Assembly: GCA_021734745.1 (NCBI GenBank) | Contig: JAIPIK010000006.1 | Coordinates: 1-57,994, forward strand | Reading direction: 5' to 3' | Length of the DNA: 57,994 nt | Source: Candidatus Altimarinota bacterium | GTDB lineage: Bacteria > Patescibacteriota > Minisyncoccia > Phycocordibacterales > UBA5272 | Part shown: piece by piece, positions 1 to 9,009 of the stretch | Layout of the letters: every line of letters begins with the position of its first letter | Numbering within the stretch: position 1 is the first letter of the stretch | Notes under the pieces: generated by a model | What the model was told of the DNA's origin: nothing | The model's database searches: none | The model's input: only the letters and a program-made list of their open reading frames with translations | Translations under genes and position numbers: made by a program

Positions 1-2
1 CA

Positions 3-710
3 TTCAACAACATAACTAATCCTATTGTTCTAAATGATGGTGAATATACAGAAATAGAATATCTAATACGTTCTACAGCTGATATCATACCTGACATACC
101 ATATTGTTTCAGAGTAACAAACAATGGAGATGCTTCTGATTTTACGTATACTAATACTCCACAAGTGACGTCAAGGAATATATCTTACAGAAGGCAAGGT
201 GGTGGCCCAGTAATTGTTGTTCCAGCATGGCAACAAGAGCAGTATTTTGCACCATCTACTACAACAGTAGCAACAGCATCTACTACTCAAGGAAGTGGTA
301 CTGCAACGAGTACGATTGAGACTACTTCTACAACTACGGTGCAGACTTCAACTACAACACCATCTCAGAGTGATCCAGGTGGAGATAGTGGCTCACTTAA
401 TATAAAGAATGGCTATGCCTTTGCGCCTGGTGTTAATGGGTCTGTCCTCGGCGCCTATACAGCTCCACTGTGTCTTAGAATTACAAATAGACTTTCATAT
501 TATTCAGATGACAGTACAACACACGGAGAAGTTTCTGACCTTCAGTATTTCTTAAAACAAAATGGATACTTTAATAATCAGATAACCGGATACTTTAGGA
601 ATATAACAGAAGATGCTGTTAAGCAATATCAGATAAATAATAATATTACCGCTAACGGAATTGTAGATAGAGAAACTAGTGAAATAATGCAAAAATCTTG
701 TGTTCGCTAA
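3..710 (+). CDS. Secreted/surface protein with C-terminal peptidoglycan-binding domain (5' partial)
   Basis: The reading frame is open from the first bases of the window, so this is the 3' end of a longer gene; the GTG at 165 is not a convincing start because the same frame continues upstream without a stop. The visible part has a short beta-rich segment (about residues 1-55, PYCFRVTNNG-type, as in surface Ig/FnIII-like repeats), then a Gly/Pro patch, then a Thr/Ser-rich linker (positions about 240-370). The C-terminal 65 residues form a PG_binding_1-like domain, with the pattern LQYFLKQNGYF, then GYF, T, AVKQYQ, NGIVDRET. Such domains bind cell-wall peptidoglycan. I infer a secreted wall-attached protein; the catalytic or adhesive part lies outside the window. 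Two other genes here (22955 and 34542) end in the same kind of domain. The fold assignment of the tail is fairly sure, the overall function unknown. Confidence 0.8.
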   Translation, partial: FNNITNPIVLNDGEYTEIEYLIRSTADIIPDIPYCFRVTNNGDASDFTYTNTPQVTSRNISYRRQGGGPVIVVPAWQQEQYFAPSTTTVATASTTQGSGTATSTIETTSTTTVQTSTTTPSQSDPGGDSGSLNIKNGYAFAPGVNGSVLGAYTAPLCLRITNRLSYYSDDSTTHGEVSDLQYFLKQNGYFNNQITGYFRNITEDAVKQYQINNNITANGIVDRETSEIMQKSCVR

Positions 711-1788
711 AGAGCGACACTAAAAAATATTTCTTAAAAAGAGGGGAGTCCAATGTCAAAAAATATTAAAGTATTAATTAGTAATATGAAGGATAGCTAC
801 AATTAGAATAAAATAACTACACAATAAAAGTTTAATATGATCACTTAAACTTAATATATGAATTTTAGCATTACATAAAGACTAAGTGTTCTAAAATTAC
901 TAGATCTTTACTATAAAATAATTTTGTAAAGCAAATTCGCAAAACATTATACCTTGGTCATCTTTATAGTGTAAATATAAAAGATATAACACATGTTATA
1001 GTCGTAAAAGATATATTGTGCGACATTAAGCATATTGAAAAAGGCCTTATTATATAACGAACTATAATATATAAAATAAATACCTAATTCACACAACTAT
1101 CTCCTACCCTATAAGTATATTTATTAAATTATATAAACTATAAAAATTTAAACTTAACTGCCACCTATTATGTTGTCTACTAAATTAATTAAAATTTAAT
1201 ATATTATTATTTGTATCATATTTGATATATTTTTATTATAAAAAATCTCATTAGTTAATATTTGTCACATATATTTACAAAATATGTACAAAGCTATAAT
1301 ATACCAAAAACTCCACATATTAGAGCCCTAAAAATCGATTTTAAGCATGTTGTATATGTATGAGTTGGTATAGATGTCCTCTAAAACAGATTGTAATTTC
1401 AAGATATTATGAAATTAATAATTTGTCAGTAAAAGTACTATTACATAATAACTTAATAGATAAATTCATAATATTATCTTGATGTATTCTTAGTTGAATA
1501 ATTTACACCGCAATAATTATTTTCACCTATTAGTAATTTTATTGGTCTGACAAAAAAATGATTCGATAATTATAATATAGAGTTATACATAATATTATAG
1601 AGATGGTCAGTTAAAAAATAAGTAACAGTATTACTATAAAGTATATGTTAATAAATTTACTACTGTAATTATTAAGTATTAAAGTATTAGACTAAGCAGA
1701 TAGTAGTTTCCTCAACTATTTGTATAACTTTGCATAGTTATACAGATGTTCATTGAAATATTAATTAAATAAAACTTGTCTTAACAGT
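711..1788. other. Gene-poor AT-rich stretch of about 1.08 kb
   Basis: I see no credible gene, tRNA or hairpin terminator here. The DNA is extremely AT-rich with many TATA/ATTA runs and stops in all frames. One short frame at 753-806 (17 codons, starting MSKNIKVLIS) follows a purine-rich GAGGGGAG at 741-748. It could be a tiny peptide or the stub of a decayed gene, but nothing else supports it. The two flanking genes converge, so the gap is probably a decayed gene or spacer. Confidence 0.5.
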
Positions 1789-3069
1789 TTAGCAGCAAGG
1801 TCTAGTATACATTTGTAATAACTGATCAACTGTAATTATTTCTGATGCGTCAACTTTTCTTTCTTTTAGTTCTACCCCACCCTTTTCTAATGACTTATCA
1901 CTTACAACTACTCTCATTGGTATCCCTATTAAATCACTGTCAGCAAATTTCTCTCCAGCTGATGCTTCTCTATCATCAAATAATACTTCAACATGACTTT
2001 TGTTAAATGCCTCATAAATCTTTTCAGCAACTTTGTAGGCTTCACCATCTTTATCTCTACTAAGAACAATTAAGTGTACAGAAAATGGTGCGATACTCTC
2101 TGGCCAAATAAGACCCTTTTCATCTGCAAATTTTTCTACAACAACACCCATCAATCGTGTTGGACCAATACCATAGCAACCCATATAAACATCTTGCTTC
2201 GTACCTGTTTCATCAACGTATGTATAGTCAAATGCTTTTGAAAATTTAGTATTAAGTGGAAAAATATTTCCTATTTCACACGCACGAACTTGTTCCATTT
2301 TTGTAAAATCAACCCCTAGCTTTTTTGCAGTAGCTTCATCAGTTACTTCTTTGTTGTATGCTATATTATTTTTTCTATCTAAAAATATTGTATCTTCTCC
2401 GGCGTCACAAAGTGTCTGGAATTCATGAGAAAAGTCTTTTGTGAAATCACCACCTCCTGCTAATGTAATAAATGTATCAGCTCCTATGCCAACCTCATTG
2501 AAAATATTCATGTATACCTTCTTTGCTTCATCATAGTAAACATTCAAATCATCAGCGTTTTTATGGAAACTATAAAGATCTTTCATTCTGAATTCTCTTC
2601 CTCTTAATAGTCCAGACTTAGCTCTTGCTTCATTACGAAATTTTGTTTGTATTTGATAAAAAGCAGAAGGTAAATCTTTATACGAGCGGGAATATTCTTG
2701 AGCAATAGGAGTAATCATTTCTTCATGAGTTGATCCAAGAACATAAGACGCAGATGACTTATCTTCAGAAACTTTGTTTGCCGGCATTGTTTTCATTAAA
2801 ACATCGATAGTTTCTAAACGCCCTGTCTTTTCCCAGGTTTCTTTCGGAGAAAGAGCTGTCATCAATAATTCATTGCCAATCTCATCCATATGACGACGAA
2901 TTATATTCTCAATTTTTGTTAGAACACGAAGACCAAGTGGTAACATTGTGTATACACCAGCCATTTCCTTGTGAATATACCCCGCTCTAGTAAGTAGTAT
3001 TGCATTAGTGGAGACCTCATCTTTTGGAGCATCTTTTCTGGTTTTTGTGTAGAGTTTTGATTGTCGCAT
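1789..3069 (-). CDS. proS: Prolyl-tRNA synthetase, short form without editing insertion
   Basis: Cytoplasmic class II aminoacyl-tRNA synthetase charging tRNA-Pro with proline. At 426 aa it is far shorter than the usual bacterial enzyme (about 570 aa). The N-terminal catalytic core carries the class II signatures: the T-H-E-E loop near residue 114, motif 2 starting FRNE at about 144 with RGREFRMKD following, and motif 3 as GCYGIGPTR at about 297-305. Only about 70 residues separate SHEFQTL from motif 3, so the INS editing domain that normally sits between motifs 2 and 3 is missing. A C-terminal anticodon-binding domain runs from about 330 to the end. This matches the alphaproteobacterial/mitochondrial-like short ProS class. 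The start is the ATG at 3069, six nucleotides after a perfect TATAAT, so the message is predicted leaderless. rseP lies upstream on the same strand, about 75 bp away, with its own -10. Confidence 0.96.
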   Translation of the reverse strand: MRQSKLYTKTRKDAPKDEVSTNAILLTRAGYIHKEMAGVYTMLPLGLRVLTKIENIIRRHMDEIGNELLMTALSPKETWEKTGRLETIDVLMKTMPANKVSEDKSSASYVLGSTHEEMITPIAQEYSRSYKDLPSAFYQIQTKFRNEARAKSGLLRGREFRMKDLYSFHKNADDLNVYYDEAKKVYMNIFNEVGIGADTFITLAGGGDFTKDFSHEFQTLCDAGEDTIFLDRKNNIAYNKEVTDEATAKKLGVDFTKMEQVRACEIGNIFPLNTKFSKAFDYTYVDETGTKQDVYMGCYGIGPTRLMGVVVEKFADEKGLIWPESIAPFSVHLIVLSRDKDGEAYKVAEKIYEAFNKSHVEVLFDDREASAGEKFADSDLIGIPMRVVVSDKSLEKGGVELKERKVDASEIITVDQLLQMYTRPCC

Positions 3070-3075
3070 AAGAAA

Positions 3076-3081
3076 ATTATA
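3076..3081 (-). promoter_or_regulatory. -10 element of proS (TATAAT)
   Basis: A perfect TATAAT on the reverse strand ends six nucleotides before the proS ATG, so transcription should start at or next to the A of the start codon. No Shine-Dalgarno site is possible in that space. Confidence 0.6.
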
Positions 3082-3144
3082 ACATAATTCAAATAAAATG
3101 TTTCTGAAGTTATTTAATTTTAGTAATACTAATAATTGTACAAA

Positions 3145-4254
3145 TTAACGACTAATGTCATTTATTGTTACAAATATTAAGAGTAGGATTAATAAAGAAA
3201 AACCAATCATATTCACCCAAGAGTAATACTTAAAAGGTATTCTTTTTCCTATAACTGTTTCCACTATCACAACTACCATTCTTCCTCCATCAAGTGCTGG
3301 CAATGGGAGAATATTAAAAATAGCTAAGTTAATTGATAATATTGCGACAAGAGTAAGCACAGCAGCATATCCATATGTTGAGGTCTGTTCAACAATTCTT
3401 GCTATTCCAACTGGACCAGAAAGAGAATCCATCACACTTTCTCTCTTAATGGCTGACTTAACTAGTGAGCTAAGTCCCTCAAGTGTAAGTACTGTAATGT
3501 TGTAAGTTCTTTTAGCTCCTATTTCAATCGCTTGTAATACAGTCGTGTCTAGTGTTCCAACACGTTCAACAGCGATACCTATTGCTTTCTTATCAGGAAT
3601 TATTCCATACACAGCTGCAATAGTTGTGCTAGCTAGTGCGCCAGTTGGATCTACATATGTAATATTAAAAGAGTCATTTGGATGTGCTCCAATAAATGAA
3701 ACTAGAGAGGTTGTTGATGAAAGATTAGCAACCTTACCAGCACTTTTAACTTCTGTAAGTTTTGAGCCAGCGACAATACCCGCTCTATATGCAGGACTGT
3801 CTAATGCAGAATCGACAACCATTAAGTACTGATTCTCTACTAGATGGCCATATGTTTCATCCTCAGCACTCATCTGTATATCACCGAAAGAAATACCAAT
3901 GAATATAAATAAAGCCAAAAGCATGTTCATTGTAACTCCCGCTACAAGTACAAGTAATTGTGCCCACCACGGTCTATTACTGAAGGCTCTCGGGTGATTC
4001 TTTGCACCATCCTGAGCCTTGTCTTCCTCACTTCCATTCTCCCCCCAAATAGCGACGTATCCACCAAGTGGAATAGAATTAAATGAATAAGTAGTCTCCC
4101 CTTTCTTGACTGAAAAAATACGCGGAGGAAATCCAAAAGCAAATTCGTCTACTCTCATTTTAGTTAGCTTAGCAACTATAAAATGTCCAAATTCGTGGAC
4201 TATCACAAGCACTAAAAGAACTAGTAAAAATAAGAATAATGTTGATATAGACAT
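3145..4254 (-). CDS. rseP: RseP-like site-2 intramembrane zinc metalloprotease
   Basis: A membrane protein of 369 aa that cleaves substrates inside the membrane, in well-studied bacteria the anti-sigma factor RseA or signal-peptide remnants. The first transmembrane helix contains the zinc-binding HEFGH at residues 20-24. A second hydrophobic segment (about 95-120) is followed by a single PDZ domain (about 130-220, with YRAGIVAGS). The C-terminal part holds the family signature NILPLPALDGG, supplying the third zinc ligand, then a last hydrophobic helix. Length and order are normal for bacterial RseP/MmpA. The start ATG at 4254 lies nine nucleotides after TATACT. It precedes proS on the same strand but proS has its own -10, so co-transcription is possible and not required. 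No cognate anti-sigma factor is visible in the window. Confidence 0.94.
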   Translation of the reverse strand: MSISTLFLFLLVLLVLVIVHEFGHFIVAKLTKMRVDEFAFGFPPRIFSVKKGETTYSFNSIPLGGYVAIWGENGSEEDKAQDGAKNHPRAFSNRPWWAQLLVLVAGVTMNMLLALFIFIGISFGDIQMSAEDETYGHLVENQYLMVVDSALDSPAYRAGIVAGSKLTEVKSAGKVANLSSTTSLVSFIGAHPNDSFNITYVDPTGALASTTIAAVYGIIPDKKAIGIAVERVGTLDTTVLQAIEIGAKRTYNITVLTLEGLSSLVKSAIKRESVMDSLSGPVGIARIVEQTSTYGYAAVLTLVAILSINLAIFNILPLPALDGGRMVVVIVETVIGKRIPFKYYSWVNMIGFSLLILLLIFVTINDISR

Positions 4255-4263
4255 AGAAATATA

Positions 4264-4269
4264 AGTATA
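4264..4269 (-). promoter_or_regulatory. -10 element of rseP (TATACT)
   Basis: TATACT on the reverse strand, nine nucleotides upstream of the rseP ATG, predicts a leader of about two nucleotides or none. Confidence 0.5.
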
Positions 4270-4373
4270 TCATAATTGGTCTATAAAATATTTTACATAA
4301 GCAGACAATATGTATTAGAGTCAAGTAGGGTATAGTTTTTTTGAATTAAAACCATATAAAAGGAGAAATAGTA

Positions 4374-6395
4374 ATGAGTGCGTATAAACATTTACCTGAT
4401 CGACGCAAAGTGGCTGAAGAAAAACTAAAGACTCTTTCTCGTGTTCTTGAACAAAGCCCAAACTCTATTGTTATTACTGATAAAGAAGGGTTTATTGAAT
4501 ATGTAAATCCTCGTTTTGAGGAATTGACCGGATACTCTAGTGAAGAGGCAATTGGCCAAAATCCACGAATTATACAGTCAAATATTACCCCAAAAGAGGT
4601 GTATGTGGAAATGTGGGGAATAATATTACAAGGAGGAGAGTGGCGAGGAGAAATATGTAATCGTAAGAAAAATGGTGAACTTTTTTGGGAACATATTGTG
4701 ATATCAGGACTTCTCGATGACAATGGAAAAATTTCGCATTTCATAGCAGTTAAAACTGACATCACAGAAAAAATGGAAATTGAAAGAAAAGTTTTGAGAC
4801 AAAATAAATTATTCAAGAGTGTTCTAGATAACTTCCCGGGAGGAATTACTTTATTTGATTCCGAGCTAAATCTTCTAGTGCATAATGACCAGTTTACTAG
4901 TTTACTTAATTTGCCGTCAGAACTTATTAACAGACCAAGTGTCACTTTTGCTGACTTCATCCGTTTTAATGCGGAGCGTGGTGAGTATGGATCTGTTGAT
5001 GTTGAACAATTTGTATCTGATCAAGTTGAGATTGCAAGAAAATTTCAACCACACAGAAAAGAAAGGAAATGTTCAAGTGGGGTTGTCTTGGGTATTAGAG
5101 GTGCACCTATACCAGATGGTGGATTCGTTACTATATATCTCGACATAACTGAAATAAAAAAAGCTGAGGACGAACTTAAGTTGCACAGGGATAATCTTGA
5201 ATGTATTGTATCAGAGCGCACAGCTCAGATTGTTGAAGCAAAAGAAGTAGCTGAAATGGCAAATAAAGCTAAGAGTACTTTTTTAGCGAACATGAGTCAT
5301 GAAATACGTACTCCAATGAACGGAGTTCTCGGTATGACGGATATCCTCTTGAGAGGAAATTTGACCACTGAACAGAGACGTCAACTCGGTATAGTCAAAA
5401 GCTCTGGAACTCACCTGCTTAGTGTTATTAGTAATATTCTTGATATTTCAAAAATTGAAGCAGGAATGTTGGTGTTGGAAAAAGAATCAATTGACATAAA
5501 CAGTATATTGGTTGATTCTGTAACTCTTCAAGCTTCAGCTGCAAAGTCAAAAAATATTGGTCTGGTAATGAGTGAAACAATTAGTTGGCCTAGCAATTTG
5601 CTTGGTGATGCAACTCGTATAAAACAAGCCTTAATTAACCTAATAGGGAATGCAATAAAATTTACCGAAAGAGGTTATGTAACTGTAACTGTAAAAAAAG
5701 AGTCAGAATCAAAAGAAAACATTGTCGTTCGATTTAAGGTTACTGATACTGGTGTAGGAATTTCACCTGATGCAATTGCTCGAGTATTTAACATATTTGA
5801 GCAGGCAGATAGTTCAACCACACGTAAGTATGGTGGAACAGGACTCGGATTATCAATTACAAAAAGAATTGCAAGGTTGATGGGTGGTGATATCGGAGTT
5901 AAAAGTACTTTGGGTAAAGGTAGCACTTTTTGGTTTACTATTTGTCTTTCAAAGTCTGAAAGGAGAGAAAATATTGAGAGGCAAGACGAAGGTGTACCAA
6001 CAGAAGACTTGATTAAAAAGTATCATAATGGTAAAAGAGCTCTAGTTGTTGATGATGAGCCAATTAATTGTGAAGTAGCAAAGATGCAACTTGAATATGT
6101 TGATTTGATTGTTGACATAGCAAGTGACGGTGAAGAAGCGTTACAATTGACTAGTAAATATGACTATGACGTAATTTTCATGGACATGCAAATGCCAAAA
6201 GTAGACGGACTAGATGCAACCAAGCATATAAGAAAGTTGCAGACTCATCAAAAAACACCAATTATTGCTATGACAGCAAATGTATTTCCTGAAGATAGGG
6301 AAAAGTGTATAAGTGCTGGAATGAATGATTTTATGGTTAAGCCATTCACCCCAGAAGTTCTTCTCGAGATGCTCCTTAAGTGGTTACAAAAATAG
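4374..6395 (+). CDS. Soluble hybrid sensor histidine kinase (PAS-PAS-HisKA-HATPase-REC)
   Basis: A cytosolic two-component kinase of 673 aa with no transmembrane segment or signal peptide. A first PAS/PAC runs from about residue 22 to 140 ([25 protein letters not shown]). A second PAS of the PAS_7 type covers about 145-262 ([12 protein letters not shown]). A short coiled coil leads to HisKA, with phospho-acceptor His309 in [10 protein letters not shown]. The HATPase has N-box Asn426 and G boxes DTGVGIS and GGTGLGLSI. The C-terminal receiver has Asp560/561, phospho-acceptor Asp604 and Lys656. There is no Hpt domain and no neighbouring regulator, so its output is unknown; phosphotransfer to an outside Hpt or direct receiver signalling are both possible. 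A strong AAGGAG lies about nine nucleotides before the ATG, unlike the leaderless core genes beside it. An intrinsic terminator follows immediately. Confidence 0.95.
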   Translation: MSAYKHLPDRRKVAEEKLKTLSRVLEQSPNSIVITDKEGFIEYVNPRFEELTGYSSEEAIGQNPRIIQSNITPKEVYVEMWGIILQGGEWRGEICNRKKNGELFWEHIVISGLLDDNGKISHFIAVKTDITEKMEIERKVLRQNKLFKSVLDNFPGGITLFDSELNLLVHNDQFTSLLNLPSELINRPSVTFADFIRFNAERGEYGSVDVEQFVSDQVEIARKFQPHRKERKCSSGVVLGIRGAPIPDGGFVTIYLDITEIKKAEDELKLHRDNLECIVSERTAQIVEAKEVAEMANKAKSTFLANMSHEIRTPMNGVLGMTDILLRGNLTTEQRRQLGIVKSSGTHLLSVISNILDISKIEAGMLVLEKESIDINSILVDSVTLQASAAKSKNIGLVMSETISWPSNLLGDATRIKQALINLIGNAIKFTERGYVTVTVKKESESKENIVVRFKVTDTGVGISPDAIARVFNIFEQADSSTTRKYGGTGLGLSITKRIARLMGGDIGVKSTLGKGSTFWFTICLSKSERRENIERQDEGVPTEDLIKKYHNGKRALVVDDEPINCEVAKMQLEYVDLIVDIASDGEEALQLTSKYDYDVIFMDMQMPKVDGLDATKHIRKLQTHQKTPIIAMTANVFPEDREKCISAGMNDFMVKPFTPEVLLEMLLKWLQK

Positions 6396-6410
6396 TAGTT
6401 GTTCATTTTC

Positions 6411-6452
6411 AAAATCTAGCACCGGAAACGGTTGCTAGATTTTTTATTTTTA
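6411..6452 (+). terminator. Intrinsic terminator of the hybrid kinase gene
   Basis: An 11-bp stem AAAATCTAGCA/TGCTAGATTTT (6411-6421 with 6433-6443), with an inner CCG/CGG, runs into a T-rich tract on the forward strand. It separates the kinase from the convergent frr. Confidence 0.85.
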
Positions 6453-6461
6453 TAATACAAA

Positions 6462-7022
6462 TTAATTATCTTCACCCATCACCTCTCTTTCTTTTTTGTG
6501 AAATAATTCTTCTAGTTGTGTATTTGCCCCATCAACATTTTTTTGTAATTCCTCTCTATATTTATGTTGATCATCCTCACCATACTCCCCTTCTTTTGCT
6601 CTGTCATCTATATCTCTATTCGTTTCTTCTCTGAATGAACGCACACGAACCCTAGCTTCTTCTAGTCTTTCTTTTAAAAGTTTAACCAACTTCTGTCTTG
6701 TCTCAGTAGTAAGTGCAGGAAAATGGACGCGCAAACCATCAGCATCAGATGATACTGAAAGACCTAAGTCAGCATCATTAACAGCCTTTTCCATAACTCC
6801 AACAATAGTTTTATCCCACGGAGATACACGAAGAGTTCTTGGGTCTTCGATTGTTACACTACCGGCATGAGCAATTTGTGTTTTTGCTCCGTATAAATCA
6901 ATGTGAACAAGGTCAAGAACTTGAGGGGTTGCTCTACCTGTTGAGATTGAACGATACTCTGATTTTAGCCATTCAAGAATAGCTTCTTTTTGTGTTTTAA
7001 CTTTTGAAAAATCGTAGGACAT
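6462..7022 (-). CDS. frr: Ribosome recycling factor
   Basis: Cytoplasmic RRF splits post-termination ribosomes together with EF-G. The 186 aa match the usual length (about 185). The N-terminal helix holds the family signature STGRATPQVLD, the middle domain has VSPWDKTIVGVMEKA and a beta segment DGLRVHFPALTTETR, and the long C-terminal helical bundle contains KLVKLLKERLEEARVRVRSFREE in segments and ends in charged helices. The start is the ATG at 7022. No Shine-Dalgarno site and no close -10 are visible; a leader of a few tens of nucleotides is likely. The delta'-like gene lies about 80 bp upstream on the same strand, so a shared transcript is possible. Confidence 0.96.
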   Translation of the reverse strand: MSYDFSKVKTQKEAILEWLKSEYRSISTGRATPQVLDLVHIDLYGAKTQIAHAGSVTIEDPRTLRVSPWDKTIVGVMEKAVNDADLGLSVSSDADGLRVHFPALTTETRQKLVKLLKERLEEARVRVRSFREETNRDIDDRAKEGEYGEDDQHKYREELQKNVDGANTQLEELFHKKEREVMGEDN

Positions 7023-7101
7023 GTGTGTAGATGTTAGTTATTTGATGTTAGAGTTTAGATAAAATACTAAAACAATTTCATCAATACCATAGAATTGTAA
7101 C

Positions 7102-7767
7102 TTATATAGTAGTTTGTGGCAATAATAATGAAAGATATTCCATAAGTGCTTTTCCACTAGAAGATGGGTCAGGAACATATGAAGCAACTTCTAATGTTTC
7201 TTCTATATATTTGGTATCGGATTTACTTTTTTGTAAAGTTGTTACCAATGCTAATACAAATATACGAATAGCTTCCTTGTCTTTTCTTTCTTTTCCATTA
7301 ATTTTTTCAATACGAGAAATATTGTCAATTATATAAGGTAACTTCATTCGTAAGTTAAATGGTGTAGATAAGAATTTCTCAGCTTCATTGAGTAGCTCAT
7401 TATTTTTAGTTCTTTCATTTAAAATATATACTCTTGATAAAACTGTTCCTATAAGATTAGCTCTGTTGCTTGTAAGTAGAATAAAGCGAACATTTGGTCT
7501 AGGCTCTTCTAAAATTTTTAATAAGGCATTCTGTGCTTCAAGTCCAATTGTGTTAAAAGATACAAGTGCAACCCTGTCATCATTATATGGAGTTTGTGCC
7601 CAAGTGATGATATTTCTTGCCATATCAATATCTAGGATTTTGTGGTTGAAGAATCTGTGAGCTGGAGATTGTTGCTGTAATTCTTGGAATAGCACGACAC
7701 CTACGGTGTCGCGCTCACTATTCTCAATCAACACTGCATGATGTTTTGGTAAATCCTCTAATTTCAT
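7102..7767 (-). CDS. holB: DNA polymerase III delta'-like clamp-loader subunit
   Basis: A 221-aa protein resembling the AAA+ lid and core end of the delta'/gamma family. The diagnostic stretch is NTIGLEAQNALLKILEEPRP, followed by FILLTSNRANLIGTVLSR with the conserved SR(C/V) sensor/arginine-finger-like motif. There is no P-loop, as is normal for delta' but not for gamma/tau. It is shorter than typical delta' (about 320 aa), with a reduced N-terminal part and a C-terminal helical region of about 100 aa. I prefer the ATG at 7767 (MKLEDLPKHH) over an upstream ATG at 7854: the extra 29 residues are not family-like, overlap the divergent gene's upstream region, and a TATACT lies 13 nt before 7767. 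Function in clamp loading is inferred from the family. Confidence 0.75.
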   Translation of the reverse strand: MKLEDLPKHHAVLIENSERDTVGVVLFQELQQQSPAHRFFNHKILDIDMARNIITWAQTPYNDDRVALVSFNTIGLEAQNALLKILEEPRPNVRFILLTSNRANLIGTVLSRVYILNERTKNNELLNEAEKFLSTPFNLRMKLPYIIDNISRIEKINGKERKDKEAIRIFVLALVTTLQKSKSDTKYIEETLEVASYVPDPSSSGKALMEYLSLLLPQTTI

Positions 7768-7881
7768 AATTAATAACCTAAGTATATCAGATTGGCAAGA
7801 TTGTTTTATATCTTTATAAAATATAAAATAGCCAAGGAAGCACTTTTTGCACATTTAAACTTACAGGAAAGGAGTACAGAA

Positions 7882-8883
7882 ATGAGTGATTTTCTCGTTA
7901 TGCGCTCCTTCGATAATCAAAGAGAGCCAACAGTAGTAAAAGTCCGCAGTGACGGTATTCGTATGTATTGCGAAGCAAGATATGTAATTGTTCTTGATGA
8001 AGAAGGAAATGTTGTTGAGAGAATTAATCGTCCAATCACGTATACAGGTAATTATCTAGTTATTCTTTCTCCAATTGTTTACAAAGGGTGGAAAATAAAT
8101 TTATCTGTGGTACTTGAAATTGGTTTTTCCCGTTCAGTTCCATATCAGCAATTTGAGCAAAGAACATGTGGTGGTGTTCGTTACAGATCGGTTACTCGCA
8201 CACCTATTGCGCAGCTTACTGATGAAAAAATTTGTTCTATTTTGTCTATAATCGGTGACTCCTTCAAAATGATTGTTGACGAGGACACATCTCACCGAAA
8301 AAATCTAGTGTGGAGCAAGTACGGCAAAGATAGAAAAGAAATGCCAATAGGTATGTTTGTGGCCATCCCTCTTGATGCGCGACCTCTTGTATATGTCTGT
8401 TTCGAAAAGGATTTTATTTCTCGCATAAATGGACATATTCAATTGTTTATAGATTTGGTTAGGAGCAGACTTGTAAAACTTAAGTATGCTTATTGCCCGA
8501 AAGGAGAAATAAAAAGATTTAAAGTTGCAAAAGAAATAGCAGATATATTGTTTGCAGCAAATTACCCTGCTCATTTCTTAGAAGTTATTCGAAGTAGACT
8601 TGGTAAGGAAACAAGAAAAGTTAGGTCACTTTTTGAGCAAATAGTCGATGAATTTGCAATAAAGCAAAAACCAAAAAATGATCTAGATTTACTATTTGAA
8701 GAACTTGGCAAGATTTTCAGTAATCGTAGTGAAGAGCTGATTGGAAAATTTAAAATTTCTGTACAGACACATCCAAAGCGCGACGAAAGAAGATTAATAC
8801 ACGCCAGAGGGTGCCTACGTTTAGAAATTCATCCATCAGAAGAAGCAATTCAGAAAAAACATGGTGTTGCACAAGTAACATAA
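7882..8883 (+). CDS. Conserved-looking hypothetical protein, 333 aa
   Basis: I do not recognise this family. The protein is soluble, with no signal peptide or membrane segment. The first half is beta-rich (VVKVRSDGIRMYCEARYVIVLDEEGN). The middle contains a hydrophobic beta pair around FVAIPLDARPLVYVCFEKDF, and the C-terminal third is helical and basic. The start is the ATG at 7882, seven nucleotides after AAAGGAG; a longer frame from 7792 would start inside the promoter region of the divergent holB-like gene and ignore that site. A perfect intrinsic terminator follows two bases after the stop, so it is a single-gene transcript. It shares the strong Shine-Dalgarno style with the neighbouring gene at 9010 and with the kinase. 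Confidence 0.75.
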   Translation: MSDFLVMRSFDNQREPTVVKVRSDGIRMYCEARYVIVLDEEGNVVERINRPITYTGNYLVILSPIVYKGWKINLSVVLEIGFSRSVPYQQFEQRTCGGVRYRSVTRTPIAQLTDEKICSILSIIGDSFKMIVDEDTSHRKNLVWSKYGKDRKEMPIGMFVAIPLDARPLVYVCFEKDFISRINGHIQLFIDLVRSRLVKLKYAYCPKGEIKRFKVAKEIADILFAANYPAHFLEVIRSRLGKETRKVRSLFEQIVDEFAIKQKPKNDLDLLFEELGKIFSNRSEELIGKFKISVQTHPKRDERRLIHARGCLRLEIHPSEEAIQKKHGVAQVT

Positions 8884-8885
8884 TT

Positions 8886-8913
8886 AGAGGTAATGTAAAT
8901 TACCTCTTTTTTC
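8886..8913 (+). terminator. Intrinsic terminator after the 7882 gene
   Basis: A perfect 9-bp stem AGAGGTAAT/ATTACCTCT with a GTAA loop is followed by a run of T. Confidence 0.9.
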
Positions 8914-9009
8914 TTTTCCATATATACAATATTTATATATTTTTCACATTTGCTATATTATCTCAAATATGTAGAATGAGTGCAGTTGATCATTAAATTT
9001 GGAGAAAAC

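Noticed and set aside
753-806. A 17-codon frame starting MSKNIKVLIS after a purine-rich site
   Set aside because: Too short, no homology recognised, and surrounded by DNA with stops in all frames; not listed as a gene.
4346-4960. A 204-codon reverse-strand frame opposite the hybrid kinase
   Set aside because: It is a shadow of the well-supported PAS domains and has a Ser/Phe/Ile-rich composition typical of antisense frames.
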